Source of the DNA: Sphaerisporangium album
GTDB lineage: Bacteria; Actinomycetota; Actinomycetes; Streptosporangiales; Streptosporangiaceae
Length of the DNA: 64,000 nt
Direction of reading: 5' to 3'
NCBI RefSeq assembly: GCF_003323745.1
Contig: NZ_QOIL01000005.1
Location: forward strand, 124,001-188,000
The notes beneath the pieces were generated by a model. That model had not been told where the DNA came from, searched no databases, and saw only the letters and a program-made list of their open reading frames with translations. A program made the position numbers and the translations under genes. Position 1 is the stretch's first letter. Each line of letters begins with the position of its first letter. Positions 32,954 through 43,426 of the stretch are shown here, piece by piece.

Positions 32954-34831
32954 ATGAGAGCAACAACTCGCAATCGCGGACGTCGCTCGGCCGTGGCGGC
33001 CCTGAGCGTGGTCACCCTGGGGGCATCTCTGGTCCTCGCCGCGACGCCGGTCGCCGCGGGCGGGCCCAGCGCCTCGATCATCTTAGGCGAGGTCAACGAG
33101 GAGAACGGTCTCCGCCAGATCGAGCAGGGTGACGGCACGACCGCACCCGTGACGGTTGGCGGGCTGAGCGCACGCGCGACCGTGCAGACCTCGGCACCGG
33201 CGGAACACATGTATTTCCAGGTTGACGACGCGATCGCCTTCGATGGCGCGTTCGTCGCGTGCCTGCAGGTCGAGTACTTCGACGAGGGCGGGGCCACATT
33301 CCGCGTCCAGTACGACTCGACCAGCAGCGCGTACGGCTCGACGGGTTCGGTGAACCGCACCGGGTCGAACACGTGGAAGACGGCGGGCTTCGAGCTGATG
33401 GACGCCCGGTTCGCCAACCGCGAGAACGGCGGCGCCGACTTCCGCGTCGAGGCGGGCACGGCCGGGGTGACCTTGCACAGCGTGAAGTTGACGATCATCC
33501 AGAACGACGACGGCGTGACCCCGCCGTGCGCGGCCGCCTCGCCTGAGCCGGAACCCGTCACCCCGGACTGGCAGCTCAAGTATGTCGAGCAGTTCGGGAA
33601 GCCGATCCGCACTGAGGCCAGCCCGTGGGTGCTCGACAACTACAGCGAGCCGGTCGACGACTTCAACGACGACAACGGCGACCTCTACCGCCTTCAGCTC
33701 GGTCCCGAGTTCGACGCGGCGATGGCGACCATGCGGACCTACCGGCAGGAGACCAAGTTCGGCCGGGACGGCTGGCTCACGGCGTCCCTCTCCGCGCGCG
33801 AGAGCGGCGGGCGGGTCGACGACAGCTACACCGACCCTGCCGAACGTCCGTCGATCGTGACGGAGTCGCTGAAGAACGCGGGCTCCGTCGCCAAGATCAC
33901 CGTGCCCAACCACACAGGTGGCGCGATCATCCGCAACACCGAGCCGCTGCCGAAGTACTACCGCATCGAGTACGACCTCAAGACGCTCGACTTCGGCGGC
34001 TTGCGTAACGGCTCGCTGTTCTACGACGGCAAGTACAACGGGTACGCCCTCGGGGAGTGCAAGACGTTCTACCCCTGGGTCGGCGACCCGAACGACATCG
34101 AACCGGCCGACCCCTGCGCCACACACTCCGTGCGGGAGGACAGCAACGAGGCGTACAACGCGTTCCACTTCATGTCGATCCTGGACTTCCCGGCGATGCC
34201 CCGGAACCTGGCGATGTACCACTGGCACCGCAAGGTGCTAATGGACCAGTTCAGCCCGGCCCCGTCCCGGAACACGAACGGCTACGACGTCTGCAACTCG
34301 CGGACCGGTGAGAAGTACCCCTGGGACGAGAGCAACCGCACCACGGTGAACATGCTCTACTTCACGGGTTCGCTCGGCCAGTCGCAGACGTTCGTGACGA
34401 GCTGCGACCGTCGGCCGGTTTCCGGCGTGCAGAAGTCGGCCGTGGAGCTGCAGCCCGAGCTGATGCCCAAGCAGGACTACACGTTCGCCATCGAGCGCAC
34501 CGAGGCGGGTTACACGCTCGAGGTCAGCGGCAACTTCAAGAACGTCGGCAAACAGACCTACCGGTTCACCCGGGGCTTCATCGACGACGACGCCGGCGTG
34601 GTCGGGGCGAACGTCCCGATCTTCCACTACAACGTGGACGCCGAGGAGTACGACGGCCAGTTCAACACGTCGCACACCGCGCGGGGCGCATTTGGCTCCA
34701 AGACGTGGGACAACCAGTGGCCGGCCGGCTCGGCCTACCCCGACTACTTCGTCATCGGTGAGCCGTACACGAACGTCGGTGAGGGCCAGGCCCGCATCGA
34801 TAACATCCGGCTGTACGTGCCGAAGAAGTAG
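32954..34831 (+). CDS. Secreted protein of unknown family, possibly carbohydrate-active
   Basis: The 625-residue protein has an N-terminal signal peptide (arginine-rich start, hydrophobic VAALSVVTLGASLVLAATPV core). A first beta-rich domain to about residue 190 resembles carbohydrate-binding jelly-rolls (YFQVDDAIAFDGAFVACLQV), followed by a Pro-rich linker (SPEPEPVTPDW). A large C-terminal region with many aromatic and acidic residues (YRIEYDLKTLDFGG, FHFMSILDFPAMPRNLAMYH) looks like a concanavalin-type lectin or polysaccharide lyase fold. I cannot assign a catalytic family. AGAAGGA precedes ATG 32954 and a terminator follows. Association with the DUF5107 relic upstream suggests a former polysaccharide-use locus. 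Confidence 0.7.
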   Translation: MRATTRNRGRRSAVAALSVVTLGASLVLAATPVAAGGPSASIILGEVNEENGLRQIEQGDGTTAPVTVGGLSARATVQTSAPAEHMYFQVDDAIAFDGAFVACLQVEYFDEGGATFRVQYDSTSSAYGSTGSVNRTGSNTWKTAGFELMDARFANRENGGADFRVEAGTAGVTLHSVKLTIIQNDDGVTPPCAAASPEPEPVTPDWQLKYVEQFGKPIRTEASPWVLDNYSEPVDDFNDDNGDLYRLQLGPEFDAAMATMRTYRQETKFGRDGWLTASLSARESGGRVDDSYTDPAERPSIVTESLKNAGSVAKITVPNHTGGAIIRNTEPLPKYYRIEYDLKTLDFGGLRNGSLFYDGKYNGYALGECKTFYPWVGDPNDIEPADPCATHSVREDSNEAYNAFHFMSILDFPAMPRNLAMYHWHRKVLMDQFSPAPSRNTNGYDVCNSRTGEKYPWDESNRTTVNMLYFTGSLGQSQTFVTSCDRRPVSGVQKSAVELQPELMPKQDYTFAIERTEAGYTLEVSGNFKNVGKQTYRFTRGFIDDDAGVVGANVPIFHYNVDAEEYDGQFNTSHTARGAFGSKTWDNQWPAGSAYPDYFVIGEPYTNVGEGQARIDNIRLYVPKK

Positions 34832-34861
34832 GCACGGGAAGGTTACGGTCGAACTGACGCA

Positions 34862-34901
34862 GCCGCGCCCCTGGGACCTCAGACAGCACCAGGGGCGCGG
34901 C
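34862..34901. terminator. Hairpin terminator
   Basis: GCCGCGCCCCTGG pairs perfectly with CCAGGGGCGCGGC around a 14-base loop, 31 bp after the secreted-protein gene. Confidence 0.8.
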
Positions 34902-34960
34902 CTGCGCTCCGAATTCACGCGATCCTTCATTTCGAGGTCTTCGATTAGTTCGAATCATCG

Positions 34961-35424
34961 TCAACCAAAGTTGCGTTGACAGTCTGACCAAAGAGCGGCC
35001 CCCTTGTTGGTGAAGGTCCGCAACGACAAGACGAAGTGATCGTCCCAGACGCCCACCGACGACACCGTCACCGGTTGGTACTCCCTCGTACACACTATGA
35101 GCACCGGAGGTTTGATCTTTTGCAGATCACCGGATACCGGTCGCAGAAGCGCACACGCCTCCTGCGTTCGCGGGTGTGTTCCCCCTCCACGCGGTGAACA
35201 CTGCAAAACCACAGACCGCGATGGCGGCACCAGAACCGGACCTTGACCGACCACCAGTACCAACGCCCTGGCCTGTGGCGTCGGCACGTCCGACGTAGCA
35301 GCAGAGCCACTTGGCGGCGGCTCAGTGCTGAACCGGCATTCGCGGCCGGCAAACCGAATCCGGCTGCCGCAACAGAGCCCGCAACCAGACAGGCCACTCG
35401 CACTAAAAAACGTCCCACCTGCAT
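34961..35424 (-). pseudogene. Subtilisin-inhibitor-like (SSI family) protein, frameshifted
   Basis: ATG 35424 opens a signal peptide (MQVGRFLVRVACLVAGSVAA, then GFGLPAANAG). After a one-base shift near 35325 the mature region continues as ARALVLVVGQGPVLVPPSRS, VVLQCSPRGGGTHP, ACALLRPVSGD and VCTREYQPVTVSSVGVW. This is the SSI fold with its reactive-site CTREY region and paired cysteines. The end (LRTFTNKGAALWSDC) is divergent. Such proteins inhibit secreted serine proteases. The frameshift between signal peptide and domain makes it a probable pseudogene or a sequencing error. The 263 bp from 35425 to 35687 holds no supported gene. Confidence 0.7.
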
Positions 35425-35687
35425 CCCCCCGATCGTGCGATGTCCAACTGCCCCAAGCTTGACGCGCAGCGACCTCCAGGAAAAGCAGCAACACCGCGCG
35501 CAATTCTTTGCAGCTCTTAAAGATCGTTTTGGCTTCGCCTCGGGCAGATCCGTGATCGCGCGGCCTCAAAGATCGGTCGTGCACGGTCGCGCGCCGGTTG
35601 ACCGGAGGGCCGGCCGGACTGACGAGAACTTCGTCGAGCCTCCAGCCGGCGGCGCACCTCGATGTCGGCGTTCATGAAAGGAAGCCC

Positions 35688-36749
35688 ATGGCGACAAGAG
35701 GTCTCACAAGCGTCATCCGCAGGCTCACCTCACCATCCCGGCTGGTACGCGCCCTGGCTCTGGCCTGTGCGACCAGTGTCCTGATCGGTGTGGCCGGGTC
35801 CGCCAGCGCGAGCGCGGCCACGCCGCCGCCCGTACCACTGGGTGCTGCCGCCAACTTCACGGTTCTCGCCGGGTCGACGGTCACCAATACCGGCCCCACC
35901 ACGATCAATGGCGATCTCGGGCTGAGTCCGGGTACCTCGGTGACCGGCTTTCCTCCTGGGCATGTCAGCGGAGCCGCACACGTGGCCGACGCTGTCGCGT
36001 TGCAGGCCAAGAACGACCTTGCCACCGCATACGATGACGCCGCAGCACGCGCGACCACCGCCACCGTCCCGGTGGAACTCGGCGACACCACCAAGACACC
36101 CGGCGTGTACGACTCTCCTGCGGGCACTTTTGGGATCACCGGAACGCTGACCCTCGACGCCCAGGGCGACCCGAACGCCGTATTCATCTTCAAAGCCGCA
36201 TCCACGCTGATCACGGCGTCGGCGAGCAGTGTGAACCTCGTCAACGGTGCCCAGGCTTGCAACGTGTTCTGGTTGGTCGGGAGCTCCGCGACGCTCGGAA
36301 CCAATTCCACCCTGCGAGGGAACATCATGGCGCAGGCCTCGATCACCGTCACGACGGGCGTAATCGTGGACGGCCGGGTGCTGGCACGCAGCGCCGCAGT
36401 CACACTGGACACCGACACGATCACCCGCCCGAGCTGTGGCGAATCAGCCACCAGCACCACCACTACGCTGACATCTTCGGCAAATCCCATGCCAGTGGGC
36501 CAACGCGTCAGTTTCATCGCCACAGTGAAAGCCACCACTGGTACGGCCATCCCAACGGGCCAGGTGGTGTTCACCGACGGCCAGACGGTCATCCTCGGAG
36601 CCGTCGCTCTCGACAGCACGGGGCACGCGGTACTGACCACCTCCGCGCTTCCCGCCGGGATCCATCGGATCAAAGCCGTCTATATCGGCACAACCGCGTT
36701 CGTCGGCAGCACTTCACCGAGAATCGTGGAGTACGTTCTACCTGGCTGA
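35688..36749 (+). CDS. Secreted ice-binding-like (DUF3494) protein with C-terminal Ig-like domain
   Basis: The 353-residue protein has a signal peptide ([20 protein letters not shown]) followed by a DUF3494 beta-solenoid: [50 protein letters not shown] and [21 protein letters not shown] Ser/Thr linker leads to a bacterial Ig-like domain ([13 protein letters not shown]-type, here [20 protein letters not shown]). DUF3494 proteins include ice-binding proteins and adhesins; in soil actinomycetes an adhesive role is as likely as ice binding. ATG 35688 follows AAAGGA. It ends about 170 bp before the IS3 element. Confidence 0.85.
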   Translation: MATRGLTSVIRRLTSPSRLVRALALACATSVLIGVAGSASASAATPPPVPLGAAANFTVLAGSTVTNTGPTTINGDLGLSPGTSVTGFPPGHVSGAAHVADAVALQAKNDLATAYDDAAARATTATVPVELGDTTKTPGVYDSPAGTFGITGTLTLDAQGDPNAVFIFKAASTLITASASSVNLVNGAQACNVFWLVGSSATLGTNSTLRGNIMAQASITVTTGVIVDGRVLARSAAVTLDTDTITRPSCGESATSTTTTLTSSANPMPVGQRVSFIATVKATTGTAIPTGQVVFTDGQTVILGAVALDSTGHAVLTTSALPAGIHRIKAVYIGTTAFVGSTSPRIVEYVLPG

Positions 36750-37310
36750 CCACTGTCAGCCTCGATGAATCTGCAGTGATGGAGACCGCGAACGCCACCA
36801 ACGCTGGGGCCGCCCGCACGCTCAGCCGCCTTACCCATCGGTGAACGTTGGTGGCCACCGCGCTAGACACGCACTAAAGGTGTGTCCCTTGGATCATGGA
36901 TTTCGGGTGCGGAGCTAGATGAACCGCTCCGACTTTCTTGGAGACCCTGAAGCCAGCATGATCGTGCTGGCGGAAGGGAGAAACACACGCGATGCCAGCC
37001 CCCAGGAAGTACCCGCAGGAACTGCGCGAGCGCGCGGTGCGGATGGTCTTTGAGGTCCGCGAGCAGACCGGTAACGCACCGGGCGCCATCGCCCGGGTGG
37101 CGCAGCAGCTCGGCGTGCATCGCGAAGCGTTACGCGGCTGGATCCGGCAGGCAGAAGTCGATGAAGGGCAGCGGCCGGGCACCTCGACGACCGACGCGCA
37201 GCGGATCGCCGCGCTCGAGCGGGAAGTCCGTGAGCTGCGCCGGGCCAACGAGATCTTGAAGTCGGCGGCTGCTTTTTCGCCCGGGAACTCGACCCCCGGC
37301 CGCCCAGATA

Positions 37311-38212
<902 letters not shown>

Positions 38213-38242
38213 CTCGGTCTCCAACAAACCCGGCGCGGTTCA

Positions 38243-38856
38243 TACCGACGATCGGCCGGACCCGTGGCAAGCGCCTGCATGGCATGTTCGCCTGCATGTA
38301 CTACGCCGCTCTCCGTCCCGAGGAAGCAGCGGGCCTACGGCGCCAGAACTGCCAACTTCCGGAAGAAGGATGGGGCCTGCTCACCGTGGAGAAGGCGCGC
38401 CCACAGGCCAACAAGAGATGGACCAACTCGGGCGAGACCCACGATTCCCGGGGCCTGAAACACCGGGCCAAGGACGACACTCGCGAGATCCCCATCCCGC
38501 CCGTCCTGGTGGCCATCCTCCGGGCGCACATCCAGCGGTACGGCGTCGCCGATGACGCCCGACTGTTCCGCACCTCCAAAGGCAAGCCTTTCTCCTCCTC
38601 GGCCTACGCAGGCGTCTGGCAGCAGGCAAGGCGGCTGGCCTTCACACCGGAACAGATGGCATCGCCCCTGGCGGCCCGGCCGTACGATCTGCGGCATGCC
38701 GCAGTCTCGCTGTGGCTCAACGCCGGCGTGCCGGCAACCGAGGTTGCCGAACGAGCGGGCCATAGTGTCGACGTGCTCCTGAAGGTGTACGCCAAGTGCA
38801 TGGAAGGTCAGCAAGATCGCGCTAACGGAAAAATTGATGAGGCCCTAAGCGAATGA
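38243..38856 (+). pseudogene. Tyrosine recombinase (integrase) C-terminal remnant
   Basis: Immediately right of the IS, an open frame encodes the catalytic domain of a phage/ICE integrase: GMFACMYYAALRPEEAAGLR (Arg I), YDLRHAAVSLWLNAGV (HxxR-type box), and GHSVDVLLKVYAK with the nucleophilic tyrosine. The N-terminal DNA-binding half is missing and is not found left of the IS, so the IS junction coincides with its truncation. With the tRNA-Arg gene 1.3 kb away it points to a former integrative element. Confidence 0.8.
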
Positions 38857-38936
38857 TCTAGCTACCCTGGACAGGCCCTGGTTCCTCGCAGGGCCAGTTC
38901 CGCCTTAGGGGCGATTGGGATACGCCGGAGGATGTT

Positions 38937-39950
38937 GTGGAGCTCCCCGAGCTGCCAGACGTGTCGCGTAATGAACTCATGGCAGTGCAGCTTGAGGAGG
39001 CTGGTCGCCTGATCGAGCGCGGTACCGCTGCCCATGCTCGCCTCGCGTTCATTCTGCTCGACAACGCTGCCGAACTCTTGATGGCCCGGAAGATCGAGCA
39101 TGACTTGATGTTTAATCCGTTCTACGAGCGGATCCTTATGCGCTGGGATGAAATCCTTCAACACACGAATGATGCGGACGCGCGGGTAAGACGCGACGAG
39201 ATTAAGGCGGCCATAATCCCCAAGGCCAAGGTCAAAGAGTTGCACCGCCTCTTTGATTCCAAGGTCGACTTTCTCGTCGAGAAAGATCACATTGCCATAG
39301 TCGAGGGGCGGGTGCTCAAGAAGCTCCACCGCTATCGCAATGAGTTGTATCATCGGGACCGCATCCGTGCTGCCACGGTCCGGTCAGTCAGCTTGCTGTA
39401 CTTCGAGCTAGCCTGTTCGCTCGTTGAACGAGGTGATCACTGGCCTCTTGGAGAAGCAGTCAATAGGACCTCGCCTGAGCTCGATCGTTTCAACCCGTCC
39501 GGTAACAAAGCTTGGATGCCCACAGCCAGCATGATCGTCAGCCACCTTCGATCAGGCCTTGGCTTGGACCCGGCGGGGCTGAAGGACGTGCTCCTGATGC
39601 ACCTCAGTAGCCGGTTGGATGAACTGGAAGCTGACGTAGCCTGGGCGAGCGAGATGCTTCCGGGCTTCTGGCCTGACGCAGTAATCCGTTTGGCCCAGGT
39701 CCACGAGGATGGGTTTCCCGACTCTCTTCAGCAACTGATCGATGCCAACTTGAAGTACGGTGCGCCAGACGTGCAGGGGTGGCGGCAAGCTGTCGAGGAC
39801 ATTAGGAGACATGACGATGTACTCGAACTTTTCACAGCGTTCGCTGATCTTGAAGATGAGTTCGAGCCGCTTGAGGTCCACGTAAGCGGGCTCGTTGCTC
39901 GTCTCGACGGGGAACTTCAAACGCAGATCGACCTTGCGCGAGGGAAGTAG
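38937..39950 (+). CDS. Hypothetical protein with HEPN-like motif
   Basis: The 337-residue cytoplasmic protein is helical and uses more AT-rich codons than its neighbours, suggesting recent transfer. The N-terminal segment (ARLAFILLDNAAELLMARKI) and the later LHRYRNELYHRDRI contain an R-X4-H arrangement (RNELYH) like that of HEPN nucleases or nucleotidyltransferase partners, which are common in toxin and phage-defence systems. The C-terminal half has no recognisable motif. It starts at GTG 38937 and lies between the integrase remnant and tRNA-Arg, as cargo of the integrated element. Function is unproven. Confidence 0.65.
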   Translation: MELPELPDVSRNELMAVQLEEAGRLIERGTAAHARLAFILLDNAAELLMARKIEHDLMFNPFYERILMRWDEILQHTNDADARVRRDEIKAAIIPKAKVKELHRLFDSKVDFLVEKDHIAIVEGRVLKKLHRYRNELYHRDRIRAATVRSVSLLYFELACSLVERGDHWPLGEAVNRTSPELDRFNPSGNKAWMPTASMIVSHLRSGLGLDPAGLKDVLLMHLSSRLDELEADVAWASEMLPGFWPDAVIRLAQVHEDGFPDSLQQLIDANLKYGAPDVQGWRQAVEDIRRHDDVLELFTAFADLEDEFEPLEVHVSGLVARLDGELQTQIDLARGK

Positions 39951-40168
39951 GACGAACACCCTCGCGGGCTTCCCCTGGAAGCGGCTCTCGCCACATCCTG
40001 AACCTCTGTACGTTCTGCGCTGAGCTGGGAAAATAGCATCAAGATCGTATCGCACATGTATCGCGATCACTGACCTACGGCTGCACACCGTGGCTCACGG
40101 CTGCTCTTGATCGACTAGTGGCGATCAAGGAAAGCCCTGGTCAGAGGGCAAATGGCTGGTCAGAGGTG

Positions 40169-40241
40169 TGCCCCCGGCAGGATTCGAACCTGCGGCACCC
40201 GCTTTAGGAGAGCGGTGCTCTATCCCCTGAGCTACGGAGGC
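40169..40241 (-). tRNA. tRNA-Arg (anticodon CCT)
   Basis: A 73-nt cloverleaf on the minus strand has a fully paired acceptor stem (GCCTCCG with CGGGGGC, one G-T), the TTCGAATC T-loop and anticodon loop CTCCTAA giving CCT, which reads AGG. The 3' end points toward the HEPN-like gene and integrase remnant, as expected of an integration target. No CCA is encoded. Confidence 0.95.
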
Positions 40242-40393
40242 GGGGTCTGGTGTAAGGGTACCGAAAGCGGAGGGGGTTGTGTGCGAGGACGGGCTTGGCT
40301 TTGGGGGGCGTATCCCATGTGTGTGCTGAGCTGGGGTAAAGGGGTGACATGCCGGGGACGTCTCGTCGCTGTGCGTGACTATCGTCGCGCAGC

Positions 40394-41467
40394 GTGATCG
40401 ATCAATGGTGTGGGCGGGTGCGGAAGCGGCGTGGGTGTGAGCCGCCTCGTGGGTTTGGGCGAACTCGCGGGTTTGGGCGGAGGCCTGTTCTGGCTGAGCG
40501 GAAGCGCCCTGGGGCTGGGCGTTGGGGGCTTGTGGTGGCGATGGTCGCGCCTGTGATTCTGGGGGGCGGGCTTCTTGCCGCTGAACTGACCGGCTATGAG
40601 GAGCGGGTGCGGGATGAGGCGCCGGGGGTGGTGAAGGTCCGGGCGGCTCCGGTGCGAGAGGAGCGGCCAGGGGCGCTGGTCCTGGCGGTTCAGCCTGTGG
40701 TGCCGCCACTGCGGCATCGCTACTGGGGGGATCATCGCTACCTAGGGTTCATACCGGGTGGAGCCGGAGGGCCGGTCGGCGAAGGACGCCTGAATCTGGG
40801 GCTGGTGGCCGCTGGCGCGACGCGCGAGGGGGCGGCGTCGGCGGGGGGCGTGGATGACGCGCGCCGGGCGGATCAGGGAGATCGCGCTGAGCGCGGCGGT
40901 CGGGCGAGTCAGGCTTTCGAGGGATTGGTGGACGCGGGGTCTGCGGGGGTCGGGGCCGGCGGGGACGGGCGTGAGGGGCCTGGTGCTGCGGGAGAAGTGT
41001 TCAAGGGAGCGGGGACGGTGGGGAGCCTTGGGGCTGTGGTTGGGGCTGGCGCTGAGGTGGGGGCAGGAGTGCCGGTCGGTGAGGCCTTGGGGGTTGTAGG
41101 CGAGGGGGCGGTCGTCGGCTGGGCTCCTGGAGGTTTGACCGGTAAGGGCGCGGAATCGCCGGTCCGGGGAGTCCCTGCCGGGGGTGGTTCGTGGGTCTGG
41201 GGAGTCTCTGCTGGGGCTGGTTCGTTGCTTTGGTCTCGGTGCGGGGAGCGGGCGGGATCTGTGCGGGACGAGGTTCGGGTCGCCGCCGGGCAACACGGGC
41301 CACAGGTCGCCCGGGGGACGGGGTTTGGGATGCGGGGGAAGTCACGTCGGACCGGGCGGGAGGAGTTCGACGACGGCAAGACTGTGCCATCGCTTTTGCC
41401 CGGGAGTGATCTCGGGGAGCATCCGTATGCGGGGGGGCACCCAGTGGTGGAGCGTCTGTGCTTCTAG
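40394..41467 (+). CDS. Possible membrane-anchored hypothetical protein
   Basis: A 357-codon frame starts with GTG at 40394 and encodes a basic N terminus, one hydrophobic segment near residue 50 (WGLVVAMVAPVILGGGLLAA) and a long Gly/Ala/Val-rich low-complexity remainder. Third-position GC is only moderate. The opposite strand carries Pro/Thr-rich open frames across the same bases, and I cannot be certain which strand is coding. The transmembrane segment and a plausible extracellular start (ELTGYEERVRDEAPGVVKVR) favour this frame. No homologue is recognised. Confidence 0.35.
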   Translation: MIDQWCGRVRKRRGCEPPRGFGRTRGFGRRPVLAERKRPGAGRWGLVVAMVAPVILGGGLLAAELTGYEERVRDEAPGVVKVRAAPVREERPGALVLAVQPVVPPLRHRYWGDHRYLGFIPGGAGGPVGEGRLNLGLVAAGATREGAASAGGVDDARRADQGDRAERGGRASQAFEGLVDAGSAGVGAGGDGREGPGAAGEVFKGAGTVGSLGAVVGAGAEVGAGVPVGEALGVVGEGAVVGWAPGGLTGKGAESPVRGVPAGGGSWVWGVSAGAGSLLWSRCGERAGSVRDEVRVAAGQHGPQVARGTGFGMRGKSRRTGREEFDDGKTVPSLLPGSDLGEHPYAGGHPVVERLCF

Positions 41468-42157
41468 CGGTGCCGCTGGTCTTGGCGGTGCTGTAGGCCG
41501 GATCGTCAAGTGGCATGGCCGTGGGTCGTGGGCGTCTGGTGGGATGCGGCTGGCAGTGCGAGGAGGTCCGGGTAGATGTGCGCGTAGGTGGCGCCACTGC
41601 CTGACGTTCCCCGCGCGAGCCCGGCGACAGGAGACCCCACCCGGTCCGAGGCGTGCGAACCTGGCCCCGCCGCCCCGCCGCCCCGCCGCCCCGCGCCCCT
41701 TCTCCTGCTCGTTGGTGCCGCCACCACGAACGTTCACCGGGTTGTCCACCGTACGGCGGCGCCGGATTCGCCGTCCGCCTTCCCACCGGCGCGGCGCCGT
41801 GGAAAGCCGCGCAGTGAGCGCATGGAAAGGCAACGTAGCGGCAACGGAAAAGGGGCACCCGGCGAAGGTAAGTGGTCACCGCACCAGGCGCTCGCTCACT
41901 CTGGACCAGGCACTGCGCGTGGCCTGGTGGCCGGATCCGGCTGCAGTGGTCGGGGCACCGCTGGAGGTTCGGGGGCGGTGGGGTTACAGGGGTGGGTGGT
42001 GCAGTTCAGGAGACTGGGTCAAGTTGGCGGTGCGGAGCAGGTATAAATGCCATGATCCGCACATAACGGCTCTTGCGACTCGTGCCCGGTGCTCGTCTTG
42101 CTGTAGTAACGTGCGTGCCGGGCTTAGGTCACAAGTTCGCAAACGGAGGGGTCTAAC
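41468..42157. other. Intergenic region with low-complexity CCG repeat and promoter
   Basis: No gene is supported in these 690 bp. It contains a run of CCGCCCCG repeats near 41667-41700 and, at the right end, the promoter and GGAGG site for the VanY-type gene. Confidence 0.5.
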
Positions 42158-43246
42158 GTGCCATCTCCTCGATCGGCGAGCCTGGTCGCGGTCCTCATGG
42201 CGGTGGTTTCGGTGCTCACCCTGTCGTCTTCGGGTGAGGCGCAGGCGCGGCCGGTCACGCTGGAGGCCGTGAGTCAGGACTCGGCTCCGGGGAACCTGAC
42301 GGATCTGCGTCGCGAGGCCGAGAGGTCGTCCCAGGCGCTGGCGGAGGCGACGAAGGCTCTGGAGCAACGTCAGGCGACGCTCGCGAAGGCGGACTCGGAG
42401 CTGAAGAAGAAGCTCGACCAGTTCCGTACGGCGACCGCGGAGTTGTCCAAGGTGCGCAAGCCTCTCGCTGATCTTGTGCAGTCGCTGTACCAGACTCCTC
42501 AGGGGGGCGACATGGCCCCTTTCCTCTCGGGTGCGAGCGACACCTCCAGTCTGCGGGCCCTCAGCGACATGACGTACCTCGTGTCCGGGCGCGATGAGAT
42601 CTTGGCCGATGTGGGCCGGCTCTACCAGGAGCAGCAGAGGCTCGCGGCCGAGGCGCAGGATCTTCGGGCGACCAAGTTGCTGGTGGAGGCGCAGCTCAAC
42701 CTCGAGATCGACACGTTGCGGAAGCGTTCGGCGGCGGTCGTCAAGTCGCTGTCCCAGGCGCTGGTCAAGCTGGGAGTGCGGGTCAACCAGGGCGGACGCT
42801 CGGGTGCGGCGTGCGATCCGACGCGGGTCGGTTCGGCCGCGCAGTATCCGAACGGGCTGCTCCCGAAGAGCGTTCTGTGCCCGTTGCAGCAGCCGGGGCG
42901 TGAGCTGCGGGCGGACGCGGCGATCGCGTTCGTCGCGATGAACGAGGCGTACAGGAAGCGCTTCGGCAAGCCGATGTGCGTGACCGACAGCTATCGCAGC
43001 CTGGCGCAGCAGCAGTCGATCTTCTATCGCCGGCCAGGGTTCGCCGCCGTGCCGGGGCGCAGTAATCACGGGCTTGGGCTGGCCGTGGATCTGTGTGGTG
43101 GTGTGGACGTCTTCCGGTCGCTGCAGTTCAACTGGGTTGAGGCGAATGGCAAGCAGTTTGGGTGGATACATCCGGACTGGGCCTATCACAGTCCTTTTGA
43201 GCCCTGGCATTGGGAGTACGACCCGGAGCTCGGGTCCCTGCTATAG
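42158..43246 (+). CDS. Secreted D-alanyl-D-alanine carboxypeptidase, VanY/M15B family with coiled coil
   Basis: The 362-residue protein has a signal peptide (LVAVLMAVVSVLTLSSSGEA) and a coiled-coil region of about 170 residues (ERSSQALAEATKALEQRQAT, LYQEQQRLAAEAQDL). A C-terminal M15B zinc peptidase domain follows, with SNHGLGLAVDLCGG (the SxHxxGxAxD zinc site) and PWHWEY (catalytic Glu and third ligand). It trims peptidoglycan stem peptides outside the membrane. The coiled coil resembles those of FtsX-activated hydrolases and may control activity. The GTG start is preceded by GGAGG. Confidence 0.9.
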   Translation: MPSPRSASLVAVLMAVVSVLTLSSSGEAQARPVTLEAVSQDSAPGNLTDLRREAERSSQALAEATKALEQRQATLAKADSELKKKLDQFRTATAELSKVRKPLADLVQSLYQTPQGGDMAPFLSGASDTSSLRALSDMTYLVSGRDEILADVGRLYQEQQRLAAEAQDLRATKLLVEAQLNLEIDTLRKRSAAVVKSLSQALVKLGVRVNQGGRSGAACDPTRVGSAAQYPNGLLPKSVLCPLQQPGRELRADAAIAFVAMNEAYRKRFGKPMCVTDSYRSLAQQQSIFYRRPGFAAVPGRSNHGLGLAVDLCGGVDVFRSLQFNWVEANGKQFGWIHPDWAYHSPFEPWHWEYDPELGSLL

Positions 43247-43426
43247 CACTCTGCCGCGTTGTCCACATGCTGTGGACGAATTTGTGGGTACGCGATTTCT
43301 TCTGTGTGTCTGTAGGGCGTCGAGGGTCGATCGACGTCCGAGGTTGGTTGGCATGGCTGTGCACGGAGAGTCATTGATTAGGGGCGTGTCGGCCTCGTAA
43401 CGTTCTGTAACGTCAGGTTTTGCTGG

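Noticed and set aside
41667-41700. CCGCCCCG repeat run, considered as a tandem-repeat locus or CRISPR-like array
   Set aside because: A short simple repeat without spacers. No CRISPR array is visible anywhere in the window.
40909-41879. Pro/Thr-rich minus-strand frames
   Set aside because: Low complexity, no signal peptide or motif, and overlapping each other in two frames. The plus-strand frame with a transmembrane segment is only slightly better supported.
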